In this document: one piece after another, positions 17,943-27,544 of the stretch
Layout: the number at the start of each line of letters is the position of its first letter
Position numbering within the stretch: the stretch's first letter is position 1
Assembly (NCBI GenBank): GCA_900543695.1
Contig: UQSG01000021.1
Location: forward strand, 1 to 52,318
Direction of reading: 5' to 3'
Origin: an uncultured Clostridium sp.
GTDB lineage: Bacteria > Bacillota > Clostridia > UBA1212 > UBA1255
DNA length: 52,318 bases
Position numbers and translations under genes: made by a program
The notes under the pieces: model-generated
What the model saw: the letters and a program-made list of their open reading frames with translations, nothing else
Told to the model about the DNA's origin: nothing
Database searches by the model: none

Positions 17943-18416
17943 ATGAGTGACCATTTAAATAAACTTACCAAAGAAAAATATGGAGAAATGTCGGACCGAT
18001 ACTCAAAAAAGTCCGGCATTATCAAGAACTGCGCTATGGCGTTTATATTTGGCGGAACCATCTGCATGATTGCCCAGGCGTATTACGATATCCTGATGAG
18101 CAGAGCCGCAGCTTCCATATTCGGAACGATCAGTGAAGAAAACGGGAAAGCGCTTACCGTCATGTTTATGGTTTTTCTCGGCGTCCTGCTTACGGCGCTG
18201 AATGTCTATGACGAAATTGGCAGTATTGCAGGCGCGGGGACGATCGTGCCGATCACAGGCTTTGCGAATTCGATCACGTCGCCTGCAATGGAATACAAAA
18301 GCGAGGGATTTATCCTGGGCGTCGGAGCACAGATGTTCCAGGTGGCCGGCCCCGTAATTGTATACGGAACCGCGGCGTCTGTAATTGCAGGCTTTATCTA
18401 TTATTTGATCAAATAA
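17943..18416 (+). CDS. spoVAC: Stage V sporulation protein AC
   Basis: Inner-membrane protein of the SpoVA channel that moves dipicolinic acid into the spore and releases it on germination. 157 residues with about four hydrophobic segments and the family stretch GAGTIVPITGFANSI. ATG 17943 is preferred over TTG 17934 because CGGAGG at 17926-17932 leaves 10 nt to the ATG but only 1-2 nt to the TTG. It follows sigF by 72 nt; the spoVAA and spoVAB genes that lie here in Bacillus are absent. Confidence 0.94.
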   Translation: MSDHLNKLTKEKYGEMSDRYSKKSGIIKNCAMAFIFGGTICMIAQAYYDILMSRAAASIFGTISEENGKALTVMFMVFLGVLLTALNVYDEIGSIAGAGTIVPITGFANSITSPAMEYKSEGFILGVGAQMFQVAGPVIVYGTAASVIAGFIYYLIK

Positions 18417-18433
18417 GAGGGGAGAGAATCCGT

Positions 18434-19459
18434 ATGTCTATCAAACAGGGGAAACAGACATATATCAATGACCGCAAGGTGTATATCAAAGAAACCGCGG
18501 CAATCGTCGGCCCGCGAGAAAAGGCCGGTCCGCTCGGCGAGTATTTCGACGAAGTACAGCAAGAGGACTACGACGAGAAGACGTGGGAAAAAGCGGAAGC
18601 AAAATTTGCAAATGCCGCATTTCAAAAGCTGATGCGCAAGATCGATAAAAAAAGCGATGACATCGACTGCATTCTGGCTGGCGATCTGATGAACCAGTGT
18701 ATTGCCTCCTCGCTCGGACTGAGGGATTCTGACATTCCGTATCTCGGATTGTTCGGAGCCTGCTCAACAATCGCCGAAGGCATGACTACGGCTTCCCTTC
18801 TGATCAACAGCGGAGGAATGAGCCATGTGATCTGCATGGCGTCGAGCAATTTCTGTTCGGCAGAGAAAACGTTTCGAATGCCTGTGGAGCAGGGAGGACA
18901 GCGTCCTCCCACGGCACAGTGGACGGTAACCGCTTCCGGAGCGCTTCTTATCTCTTCAGAGCCGGGAGGCCCCCTCATTACATCGGTGACGATCGGAAAA
19001 ATTACAGACTATGATATTACCGATTCCAACAATATGGGCGCGGCGATGGCGCCGGCCGCCGCCGATACGATCCTGGCTCATCTTTCAGATTTGGGCATCG
19101 ACGCAAACTATTATGATGCAATCGTGACCGGAGACCTGGGCCTGACCGGAAGCGGAATCCTGCGGGAGCTTATGGATCTGCATGGCTGCAGTCTGTATTG
19201 TCCGGAGGAGGATCGTTTTATTCATCAGGACTGTGGAGCCATGATTTTTGATCCCGTGAAGCAAAAAACAAATTCCGGAGGAAGCGGCTGCGGCTGCGGA
19301 ACGGCAGTCTTTGCCAATTATTTCTATAAACAGCTGCAAGAAGGAATTCTCAAAAGAATCCTGTTCGTCGGAACGGGAGCACTGATGAGCCCGATTTCAG
19401 TCAAACAGGCGGAAAGCATTTCCGGGATCGCACATGCGGTCGCAATCGAAGCGCAGTAA
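18434..19459 (+). CDS. spoVAD: Stage V sporulation protein AD
   Basis: Thiolase-fold protein of 341 residues that binds dipicolinic acid and works with SpoVAC and SpoVAE. The conserved GDLMNQCIASSLGLR, GACSTIAEG and GGSGCGCGTAV segments are present. ATG 18434 follows AGAGGGGAGAG closely. No signal peptide or membrane segment is seen, in line with a peripheral protein. It lies 17 nt after spoVAC. Confidence 0.95.
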   Translation: MSIKQGKQTYINDRKVYIKETAAIVGPREKAGPLGEYFDEVQQEDYDEKTWEKAEAKFANAAFQKLMRKIDKKSDDIDCILAGDLMNQCIASSLGLRDSDIPYLGLFGACSTIAEGMTTASLLINSGGMSHVICMASSNFCSAEKTFRMPVEQGGQRPPTAQWTVTASGALLISSEPGGPLITSVTIGKITDYDITDSNNMGAAMAPAAADTILAHLSDLGIDANYYDAIVTGDLGLTGSGILRELMDLHGCSLYCPEEDRFIHQDCGAMIFDPVKQKTNSGGSGCGCGTAVFANYFYKQLQEGILKRILFVGTGALMSPISVKQAESISGIAHAVAIEAQ

Positions 19460-19490
19460 ACATGCGGCGTATCTCAAAGAGGTGTAAAAT

Positions 19491-19862
19491 ATGGATTTTG
19501 TAATAAAATATTTATGTGTTTTTGCTGTCGGAGGATTTTTATGCATGATCGCGCAAATCCTAATCGATAAAACAAAGCTGACCTCGGCAAGAATCCTGGT
19601 TCTATATGTCGTTACAGGCGTATTTCTGACAGCAATCGGCGTATATAAATATATAGTAAAGCTTGGAAGCTTCGGCGCCACGATCCCGCTTACCGGTTTT
19701 GGCTTTTCTCTATGCAACGGCGTTTTTAAAGCTGTGGATCAATACGGCTTCAGAGGAATTTTTACCGGAGGACTGGCAGATGTCGCGTCGGGAATCGTAA
19801 CGGCGGTATTTCTGGCGTTGATCGCAGCGCTTATATCGAAGCCCAAAAGCAAAAAAAATTAA
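19491..19862 (+). CDS. spoVAE: Stage V sporulation protein AE
   Basis: Small membrane protein of 123 residues (the SpoVAEb type), with about four hydrophobic segments and the family motif GATIPLTGFGFSLCNGV, similar to that of SpoVAC. The ATG at 19491 follows AAAGAGGTG. It completes the three-gene spoVA set common in Clostridia. comEC begins 8 nt after its stop. Confidence 0.92.
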   Translation: MDFVIKYLCVFAVGGFLCMIAQILIDKTKLTSARILVLYVVTGVFLTAIGVYKYIVKLGSFGATIPLTGFGFSLCNGVFKAVDQYGFRGIFTGGLADVASGIVTAVFLALIAALISKPKSKKN

Positions 19863-19870
19863 CGAAACGA

Positions 19871-22084
19871 ATGAATCGTATTGCTTCGGCGGCCGCGAAA
19901 AACACAATTCCGCTGCTCTTCTGCCTTTTCCTGCTTCTTTCGCTGATCCGCATCCGGCTCGGCGGGCTTCCGTCCGCCCCGGACGCGGAACGGACGCCGG
20001 AGTACATAGACGGATTTGTGTACGATGCGATCTGGAACAAAAACGGGCAGCTGCTTTTCTTACCGGAAGCTGGAGACGCTCTGCTCCTTTCCTGTACTGC
20101 GCTGCCGCCGGAAAGGATCGAAACACTGGGCCGGGGCACATATCTTCGCGTGACGCTTTCGGAAGGGACAATAACCGTTCCGGATACGGCAAGCAATCCC
20201 GGAGCTTTTGATCAGCGGCAGTATCTGGCAGGAAGGGGAGTGAAGGGGATTGTTATGCCTGCAGCCGGAGCGCTTACATGTCTTCCGAAGACGGAGCTTT
20301 CCTTATGGTTCCGACTGCGGACCTTTTATCTCCGCGCGGCGGCTGCGCTGCGGCGAAATATGAACGATACACTGCAGACCGCGCTTGGCGAGCAGTATGC
20401 GGGTACGGCGATTGCTGTGCTCACCGGAGATACGGCCGGAATCACGGAAGAAGAAATGCAGGGCTATCGTGATTCCGGAATTGCTCACGTTATGGCGGTT
20501 TCCGGAATGCATGCGGGATTTGTGCAAAATCTCACAATGCGGCTTGTCTCCCGGAAAAAAATTGGCTATCCGGCAAGAAATCTTTTCTGCGCAGCGGTGC
20601 TTCTGCTGTTTGGATGTATCGCGGATTTTTCTCCGTCGGTTACGCGGGCGGTGCTGCAGAATGGTTATATTTTGATTGCAAAGGCATTGAAAAAACCATG
20701 TAAGTCTCAAAATGCTCTTTGCGCTGCATGTGCGCTGCAGCTCGCAGAGAATCCGTATGTTCTCTATAATACCGGATTTCTTCTCAGCTATGCGGCAGCC
20801 GCATCCATTCTTGTAATTAAACCGGCGCTTGCCAAGCAGTTTTTTTTCTTCCGCAAAATTCCGGATTGCATCGGCGTCGGCCTCGCGGTCAATCTCGGAA
20901 TGCTTCCGCTTTTGGTCACGTTTTTTAACTGCTTTTCTCCAGTAGGAATTTTGGCAACAATTTTTGCGGCCAAACTTGCATATTGGATCTGCATGCTTGG
21001 CTTTACGATCTGGATTGCAGGGGCCGCAGTACCGTTTTTGATGATGATTGTTAAAATTCCGGCGTTTTTGATTTCCTCAGCCCTCTATGCGCTGCGTCAG
21101 GTTTCTGTCGCTGGTGCAGGTCTCCCTGCTCCTGTGGGCCCGGTTCAGCTTCCGAGTATTCCGGCAGGTTGGATTGTTCTGTATTATGTTTTTCTATTTC
21201 TATTTCTAAACAGAACGTGTTTTTTGTTTGTAAAAAAACATGCCATTCTTTCCGCTTTTTGCGTGCTTTTGATTTTAACAACATATGTGCTCCGAAAGAA
21301 CCGGACGGAAATTCTGTTTTTCGACGTAGGACAGGGATTCTCAGCGCTTATTCGAACAGGGAACGTCTGCGGACTGATCGACGGGGGAGATGGAAAAACG
21401 GATGTCAGCAGCCTGCTGTTCCGGCAAGGCGTTGGAACACTGGATTTTATTTTGCTCACGCATGGACATGCGGACCATGCCGAGGGGCTTTATGACGTTT
21501 TGAAGGAGCATAGAGTGAAATGCTTGTTTGTGCCGGATAATCCGTATGACGCGGGGGTGTATGCCGTCAGCCAGGCCGCGGCGGCGCAGAATATCGAGGT
21601 GATCCGAATCCGCGGAACCCAGGAATATCTGCTGGGTGATTTGCGCATAAATTTATATGCAAACGAGGCCTTCATGATTTCCGAGGAGGAGAGTGATGTC
21701 AATAACAGCTCGCTCGTACTGCGTGCCGTAAGCAGGGACGGAAGCGTTCTTTTTCCTGGGGATATCGAACGGGAAGCGGAATCGCTGCTGGTTCGGAGCG
21801 AAGGCTTTGGAAAAACGGACGTGCTTGCCGTAGCGCACCACGGCTCCGATACAGGGAGCGAAGCCAAAAATATTTCGATAATTTCACCTGATTATGCTAT
21901 AATAAGTGTTGGCAGAAAGAATCGTTACGGCCATCCGTCCGAGCGTGTGACAAAGACGTTAGAGGACGCAGGCGCGGAAGTATACCGAAGCGATCTGTGC
22001 GGCGCCGTCAGAATCACCATAAGAAAGGGAACCCTGCATTTATGGCAGAAATTGAAGACATCAGATCAATCAGAGCTCATCTGA
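19871..22084 (+). CDS. comEC: ComEC/Rec2 DNA uptake channel protein
   Basis: Polytopic membrane protein of 737 residues for transport of single-stranded DNA across the membrane. It has an N-terminal hydrophobic segment and an OB-like extracellular region, a central competence domain with many membrane segments (from about residue 165, after the AVSGMHAGF motif at about 210), and a C-terminal metallo-beta-lactamase domain with H531-x-H533-x-D535-H536. All domains appear intact. The last 43 bases overlap holA, and spoVAE ends 8 nt before it; whether it serves transformation here cannot be told. Confidence 0.93.
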   Translation: MNRIASAAAKNTIPLLFCLFLLLSLIRIRLGGLPSAPDAERTPEYIDGFVYDAIWNKNGQLLFLPEAGDALLLSCTALPPERIETLGRGTYLRVTLSEGTITVPDTASNPGAFDQRQYLAGRGVKGIVMPAAGALTCLPKTELSLWFRLRTFYLRAAAALRRNMNDTLQTALGEQYAGTAIAVLTGDTAGITEEEMQGYRDSGIAHVMAVSGMHAGFVQNLTMRLVSRKKIGYPARNLFCAAVLLLFGCIADFSPSVTRAVLQNGYILIAKALKKPCKSQNALCAACALQLAENPYVLYNTGFLLSYAAAASILVIKPALAKQFFFFRKIPDCIGVGLAVNLGMLPLLVTFFNCFSPVGILATIFAAKLAYWICMLGFTIWIAGAAVPFLMMIVKIPAFLISSALYALRQVSVAGAGLPAPVGPVQLPSIPAGWIVLYYVFLFLFLNRTCFLFVKKHAILSAFCVLLILTTYVLRKNRTEILFFDVGQGFSALIRTGNVCGLIDGGDGKTDVSSLLFRQGVGTLDFILLTHGHADHAEGLYDVLKEHRVKCLFVPDNPYDAGVYAVSQAAAAQNIEVIRIRGTQEYLLGDLRINLYANEAFMISEEESDVNNSSLVLRAVSRDGSVLFPGDIEREAESLLVRSEGFGKTDVLAVAHHGSDTGSEAKNISIISPDYAIISVGRKNRYGHPSERVTKTLEDAGAEVYRSDLCGAVRITIRKGTLHLWQKLKTSDQSELI

Positions 22085-23016
22085 CGCAGGAGCAGCTGAA
22101 AAATGTTTATTTGTTTTACGGCCCGGAGATGTATCTGAAGGATCTGTATACCCGCCGGATCCGCGACAGATTGGCGTTGGATCAGATGAACTGCTTTTTT
22201 TACGGCTCAGACGCAGATCCGAAAGAAATCGCAGCGCTGGGGGCTTCCGTCTCCATGTTCGGTCAGCAGAAGCTCGTTGTAATCAGCGGCAGCGGCTTTT
22301 TCCATTCATCAGTAGATCCCTCTTTCCTGGAAGACGCCGAGACCGCCGGAATCTACCTTGTTTTTAAAGAAGACGAGGTAGACAAGCGGAATAAACTCTA
22401 TAAAAAAGCGTGCGAGTGCGGAATCGTTTTTCATTGCAGAAGACAGCCGCCCGGAGAAATTAAAAAGGTTCTTTCCCATACGGTAAAGGCTGCAGGGAGA
22501 ACTGTCTCGGAGACGGCGCTTCAGTATATGATCGAGGGAATCGGAGACGATATTACAACGCTGCTGTCGGAAATCGAAAAGCTGATTCTGTACATCCCTG
22601 AGGGCGCGCAGATCGAAAAAGAGCATGTGGACGCTCTGTGCAGTCTTCATTTCAGCGCACGTCTGTTTGACCTAAACGACGCAGCTGCCGCCGGCGATAC
22701 GAACCGGGCGTACCGGATCGTACAAAGTCTGCTCGCAGAGAAAGAACCGCCGGTTAAGATGATTGCGATTCTCAGCAGAATGTGGTCGCAGCTCTACAGC
22801 GCAAAGCTGCTGGCAGCAGGCGGCGCGCGGACGTCTGAAATTGCGGCGCACCTTGGTGTGAAGGAGTTTGCAGCAGGAAAGCTGGTCCGGCAGGCGGCAA
22901 AGCTGAAATTCGAAAAGATCAGAGAAAAAATAGATCTATGTGAAGAACTGGATCTGTCCGTCAAGAGCGGTCTGCTGAAAGACACAGATGCGATTACGCT
23001 TCTGACGGTCGGATAA
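22042..23016 (+). CDS. holA: DNA polymerase III subunit delta
   Basis: Clamp-loader delta subunit, 324 residues, which opens the beta clamp. It shows the family layout: an N-terminal AAA-like domain beginning LKNVYLFYGPEMYLKD, and a C-terminal helical collar. The ATG at 22042 (MAEIEDIRSIRAHL) lies within the end of comEC, with AAAGGGA upstream; an in-frame open region back to 21997 only overlaps comEC. The order comEC-holA is common in Firmicutes. Confidence 0.92.
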   Translation: MAEIEDIRSIRAHLTQEQLKNVYLFYGPEMYLKDLYTRRIRDRLALDQMNCFFYGSDADPKEIAALGASVSMFGQQKLVVISGSGFFHSSVDPSFLEDAETAGIYLVFKEDEVDKRNKLYKKACECGIVFHCRRQPPGEIKKVLSHTVKAAGRTVSETALQYMIEGIGDDITTLLSEIEKLILYIPEGAQIEKEHVDALCSLHFSARLFDLNDAAAAGDTNRAYRIVQSLLAEKEPPVKMIAILSRMWSQLYSAKLLAAGGARTSEIAAHLGVKEFAAGKLVRQAAKLKFEKIREKIDLCEELDLSVKSGLLKDTDAITLLTVG

Positions 23017-23036
23017 AGAGATCCTTAGGAGGAACC

Positions 23037-25532
23037 ATGCTGAAAGATTTTAGAGAAATCAGATTTACGGAGAAAGCAAGCGCGGCGATTGTAATCGCAG
23101 AGGAAGAAGCGCGGAGCCTGGGCAGCAACGTGGTTGGAACGGAACACCTGCTTCTGGGACTGTGTACCGACGCCGTGGGGATTGCAGGTATGGTGCTGCA
23201 GCAAAACGATTTGCGTCCGGACCGGATCCGGACATCGATTCTGCGCCTGGTAAACCAATCCGCCGCCGTACGGGGTACGTATACGGGAGAAATGTTTTAT
23301 ACGATCGCCTGCGAACGCGTGATTAAAAGAAGCAGGGAAACCGCACAGCATTACGGTCATGATACGGTAGGAACAGAGCACCTGCTTGTTTCCATATTCC
23401 GCGAGATCGACAGCATCGCCGTACGGATTCTGATCGATATGAATGTGGAACCGACGCAGCTGTTTAAAGATATCGTTGCCATGTTGCAAACGGACGAATT
23501 TACGGCAGATCTGCAGAAGCAGAAACGCGTGACAGACGACGCCGCGCCGATGGAGCTGCTTGCGGTCGACTATATGAAAAATGGAGGAGAGGAAGCGCCG
23601 TTTCTTATAAAATACGGAACCGATATGACAAAAATGGCGGCAGAGGGAAAATATGACAGAATAATCGGCCGTCAGGAAGAAATGAAGCGCGTTTTGCAGG
23701 TGCTTGGCAGAAAAACGAAAAACAATCCGTGCCTGGTGGGAGAGCCAGGCGTTGGAAAAACAGCGATCGTAGAAGGCCTGGCACAGCTGATTGCTGATGG
23801 AAACGTCCCAGACGCCGTGAAAAACAAGCGGATCATCGCCATCGATCTTTCCGGACTGGTTTCCGGTACAAAATACCGCGGAGAATTTGAAGAACGCTTG
23901 AAACGAGTCATTGCTGAGGCGAAAGAGGATGGAAATATCGTGCTGTTTTTTGATGAGCTCCACACGCTTATCGGCACGGGCAACGCCGAGGGCTCCCTGG
24001 ACGCGGCGAACATTCTGAAACCGGAGCTGTCAAGAGGCTCCATCAAGGTGATCGGTTCCACAACGCTGCGGGAATACAGAAAATATATCGAAAAGGATCC
24101 GGCGCTGGAACGGCGCTTTCAGCCTCTGCAGATCGCCGAACCGGACGAGGAAGAAACGATCCGGATTCTGGAGGGGATTAAAGGCGTTTACGAAAAATAT
24201 CACAATGTAGTCATTTCAGAGGAAGCCGTGCGAGCCGCCGCAAGACTGTCGAAACGGTATATTACCGATCGCTTCCTGCCGGACAAGGCGATCGATCTTA
24301 TTGACGAGGCGGCCTCTGCAAAGCGGATTGTGAAGGATATTCCTTCCCTCAGCGACGATAGCAGCGACGAGGCAGCGATTCTGGATCTGCGGGAAAAGCG
24401 AGACGAAGCAATGCTGGCCGGCGAATTCGACCGTGCCGCCGATTACAGAAAGCAGGAGCTCATGCTGCGGAGCGGAATCGAACAAATGGGCTTTTACGAC
24501 AGACGCCGGGCGACATCGGAACGAAAGACGATCACCGAAAACGACATTTCCGAGGTCGTATCCATTTGGACGGGAATTCCTCTTGCCAAGCTGGATGTGG
24601 ACGAGGCGCAGCGCCTTTTGAACATCGAGAACGTTATGCATCAGAGAGTGATCGGGCAGGAGGAAGCGGTATCTTCCGTCGCAAAAGCGATCCGCCGGGG
24701 AAGAACGGGCCTGAAGGATCCGAAAAAGCCTGTTGGTTCCTTCATTTTTCTCGGCCCCACAGGCGTTGGAAAAACGGAGGTGTCCAGAGCTCTGGCAGAA
24801 GCGCTTTTCGGGGATGAGCATTCCCTGATCCGATTTGACATGTCGGAGTACATGGAAGCGCACAGCGTGTCCAAACTGATCGGTTCACCGCCTGGATACG
24901 TCGGCTTCTCCGATGAACCGCTTCTTTCACAGAAGGTCAGAAATCAGCCGTACTCCGTCGTGCTTTTCGATGAAATTGAGAAAGCGCACCCCGATATTTT
25001 CAATATTTTGCTTCAGATCCTGGACGAGGGACAGATTACGGACGCAAAAGGACGGCAGATTGATTTCAAAAATACGGTCATCATCATGACGTCAAACGTC
25101 GGAGCGCGGAATATTACCGAGCCGAAGACGCTGGGCTTTACCCAGTACAGCGAGGCGGAAAAATATGAACGAATGAAAGCGGGAGTCAATGAAGAGCTGA
25201 AGCGGACATTCAAACCGGAATTTCTGAACCGAATTGATGATATTCTTGTCTTTAAGCAGCTGACAAAAGCGGAAATCCGAAAAATTACGGATATCCTGAT
25301 CCGCCAGCTGCAGGAACGGGCGGCGCTCAGCGGGATTCATCTGCAAATTGATGATGCCGCCGCAGATTATATCGCAGAAAAGGGATACAGTCCGCAGTAC
25401 GGCGCAAGACCGATCAAACGGCTGCTGCAAAATGAAGTAGAAGATAAAGTAGCGGAGCTGATGCTGTCTTCAAAGAAAAAGGAAATTCACATTTCAGCCA
25501 AAGACGGCGCAGTGGTGATCGTCGATGGCTAA
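23037..25532 (+). CDS. clpC: ClpC-type Clp ATPase
   Basis: Hsp100 unfoldase of 831 residues for the ClpP protease. Two Clp N repeats (residues about 5-145) are followed by AAA+ module 1 (Walker A GEPGVGKT, K241), a UVR-type segment (LREKRDEAMLAGEFDRAADY), AAA+ module 2 (Walker A GPTGVGKT, K579) and a C-terminal D2-small domain. ATG 23037 follows AGGAGGAACC. It overlaps radA by 8 bp. The partners ctsR, mcsA and mcsB, which usually precede clpC, are not here, so regulation must differ from the Bacillus pattern. Confidence 0.94.
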   Translation: MLKDFREIRFTEKASAAIVIAEEEARSLGSNVVGTEHLLLGLCTDAVGIAGMVLQQNDLRPDRIRTSILRLVNQSAAVRGTYTGEMFYTIACERVIKRSRETAQHYGHDTVGTEHLLVSIFREIDSIAVRILIDMNVEPTQLFKDIVAMLQTDEFTADLQKQKRVTDDAAPMELLAVDYMKNGGEEAPFLIKYGTDMTKMAAEGKYDRIIGRQEEMKRVLQVLGRKTKNNPCLVGEPGVGKTAIVEGLAQLIADGNVPDAVKNKRIIAIDLSGLVSGTKYRGEFEERLKRVIAEAKEDGNIVLFFDELHTLIGTGNAEGSLDAANILKPELSRGSIKVIGSTTLREYRKYIEKDPALERRFQPLQIAEPDEEETIRILEGIKGVYEKYHNVVISEEAVRAAARLSKRYITDRFLPDKAIDLIDEAASAKRIVKDIPSLSDDSSDEAAILDLREKRDEAMLAGEFDRAADYRKQELMLRSGIEQMGFYDRRRATSERKTITENDISEVVSIWTGIPLAKLDVDEAQRLLNIENVMHQRVIGQEEAVSSVAKAIRRGRTGLKDPKKPVGSFIFLGPTGVGKTEVSRALAEALFGDEHSLIRFDMSEYMEAHSVSKLIGSPPGYVGFSDEPLLSQKVRNQPYSVVLFDEIEKAHPDIFNILLQILDEGQITDAKGRQIDFKNTVIIMTSNVGARNITEPKTLGFTQYSEAEKYERMKAGVNEELKRTFKPEFLNRIDDILVFKQLTKAEIRKITDILIRQLQERAALSGIHLQIDDAAADYIAEKGYSPQYGARPIKRLLQNEVEDKVAELMLSSKKKEIHISAKDGAVVIVDG

Positions 25533-26931
25533 GACAAGGACCGTATATTATTGCACGGAATGCGGCTATGAATCGAGCGGCTGGCTCGGAAAATGCCCCG
25601 GCTGTCAAAACTGGAATACTTTTGTGGAGGAGCGGCTTCAGTCGGATAAAAAGTCGGCGGGAGGCAATTCCTTCGGCTTTCAGGGTGTGCATCCCCAGAC
25701 AAAAGCAGCGCCGATTCATGAAATCACCGCTGATGTCAGCAAACGTGAAGCTACGGGCATAGGAGAGCTGGACCGGGTGCTCGGAGGCGGCATCGTAAAG
25801 GGCTCGCTGATCCTTGCCGCGGGAGATCCGGGAATTGGAAAATCTACAATGATGCTGATGCTGTCGGGAAATATGGCACGAACACGGAACGTGCTGTATG
25901 TATCGGGAGAAGAGTCGGCGCAGCAAATTAAAATGCGCGCCGACAGGCTCCGCGTCAGCGGCGAGCATCTGTTTGTTTTTTCAGAAACGCTGATTGCAAG
26001 CATTGAAAACGAAATTGAACGCATCAAACCGGACTGCATCGTTATCGATTCCATACAGACCATATACGACGAGGAAATCGCATCTGCACCGGGCAGCGTC
26101 AGTCAGGTCCGCGAAGTCACGGGGCGTCTGATGCGTATCGCTAAGGGCCTGAATATTTCCATATTTATTATTGGGCACGTTACAAAGGATGGGGGAATCG
26201 CAGGGCCAAGGGTACTGGAGCATATGGTGGACACCGTGTTGTATTTTGAAGGAGAACGCCATCAGGTGTACCGGATTTTGCGCTGTGTGAAAAACCGGTT
26301 CGGTTCAACCAATGAAATCGGAGTATTTGAAATGCGGGAGGACGGCCTGGCGGAAGTTAAAAATCCCTCGGCTGCCATGCTGGAGGGCAGACCTGCAGAT
26401 GCCTCGGGTACTTCTGTAGTATGTACGCTCGAGGGGACGCGCCCCATGCTTCTTGAGGTGCAGGCACTGGTTTCCGGCACCACGCTTGCCAATCCGAGAA
26501 GGATGACTGCGGGACTGGATTACAACAGAGTATCTCTGCTGCTTGCGGTGCTCGAAAAGCGAGCGGGATACAAGCTGGGCGAGTGCGACGTATATGTCAA
26601 TGTCGTAGGAGGAATGCGGATTTACGAGACTGCCGCCGACGCTGCGGTCGCCGCCGCGCTGATGTCCTCATATCGGAATAAAATGATCCCGCATGACACG
26701 GTTCTTTTCGGCGAGGTTGGCTTGACCGGAGAAATCCGGAGCGTCAGTCAGGCGGACAAACGCGTATCGGAAGCATTTCGGATGGGCTTCCGCAGGTGCA
26801 TCCTTCCAAGGGGAAACGAAGACGGCATACGGAAATTATTAGAATCCGGTCTGTATGAGGGCTGCTGTGCCGAATACATATCGGGGATTAACGATCTGAA
26901 CCGGCTGTTTGCACGGCCGGCGGACGGATAA
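25525..26931 (+). CDS. radA: DNA repair protein RadA
   Basis: RecA-like ATPase of 468 residues that helps branch migration in recombination. A zinc finger (C10, C13, C24, C27), Walker A GDPGIGKS at 100-107, the RadA signature KNRFGS at 256-261 and a C-terminal Lon-protease-like domain are all present. The ATG at 25525 lies inside the end of clpC, a gene pair conserved in Firmicutes. Coupled translation is likely. Confidence 0.96.
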   Translation: MAKTRTVYYCTECGYESSGWLGKCPGCQNWNTFVEERLQSDKKSAGGNSFGFQGVHPQTKAAPIHEITADVSKREATGIGELDRVLGGGIVKGSLILAAGDPGIGKSTMMLMLSGNMARTRNVLYVSGEESAQQIKMRADRLRVSGEHLFVFSETLIASIENEIERIKPDCIVIDSIQTIYDEEIASAPGSVSQVREVTGRLMRIAKGLNISIFIIGHVTKDGGIAGPRVLEHMVDTVLYFEGERHQVYRILRCVKNRFGSTNEIGVFEMREDGLAEVKNPSAAMLEGRPADASGTSVVCTLEGTRPMLLEVQALVSGTTLANPRRMTAGLDYNRVSLLLAVLEKRAGYKLGECDVYVNVVGGMRIYETAADAAVAAALMSSYRNKMIPHDTVLFGEVGLTGEIRSVSQADKRVSEAFRMGFRRCILPRGNEDGIRKLLESGLYEGCCAEYISGINDLNRLFARPADG

Positions 26932-26977
26932 ACCTGTAATTTAAATGCAGGAATTTTTATGAAAGGATTTTGTTGCT

Positions 26978-27544
26978 ATGAAAATGTTGATGCTTTTTTC
27001 AGATGGTTTTGAGGAAATCGAAGCGGCGGCGCCCATCGATCTTTTAAGAAGGGCGGGGGTATCGGTGGAGACCTGCAGTATTACGGAAAATTCGACGCTT
27101 ACCGGAGCGCACGGCATCCCGTTTGGCGCGGACAGCGTTCTGCCGCAGGAGCTCGGCACCGCAAAAGCGGAAGCGCTTGCAGCGTCATACGATGGTCTTC
27201 TGCTGCCTGGAGGTCAGCCGAATGCGGGAACGCTCTGCGGCGATACCCGCGTGCTTCAGATCGTACAGGCCTTTTTTGCCGCAGACAAAATTACAGCAGC
27301 AATCTGCGCCGCGCCCTGTGTGTTTGAACGGGCCGGGATTCTGACGGATAAAAAGGCGACCTCCTATCCCGGCTGCATCGATCCGGCCTCGTGTGCGGAA
27401 TACCGTCAGGACCGCGTCGTGCGGGACGGAACCGTTATTACAAGCCGCGCTGCGGGGACGGCAATCGACTTTGGACTGGAAATTTTGCGGGGACTTGGCC
27501 TTGCTGAACAGGCGGAATCAGTTCGCGCGCAGATTTTATATTAA
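26978..27544 (+). CDS. DJ-1/PfpI family protein
   Basis: Protein of 188 residues from the DJ-1/ThiJ/PfpI superfamily, close to the YajL branch. The nucleophile elbow AICAAPCVF carries the conserved cysteine, and the acidic residue that supports it lies in FSDGFEEIEAAAP. Proposed activities of the family (glyoxalase or deglycase, chaperone) cannot be chosen from sequence. The ATG at 26978 follows GAAAGGA. It converges with galK, and the two stop codons overlap in the palindrome TTAA at 27541-27544. Confidence 0.9.
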   Translation: MKMLMLFSDGFEEIEAAAPIDLLRRAGVSVETCSITENSTLTGAHGIPFGADSVLPQELGTAKAEALAASYDGLLLPGGQPNAGTLCGDTRVLQIVQAFFAADKITAAICAAPCVFERAGILTDKKATSYPGCIDPASCAEYRQDRVVRDGTVITSRAAGTAIDFGLEILRGLGLAEQAESVRAQILY

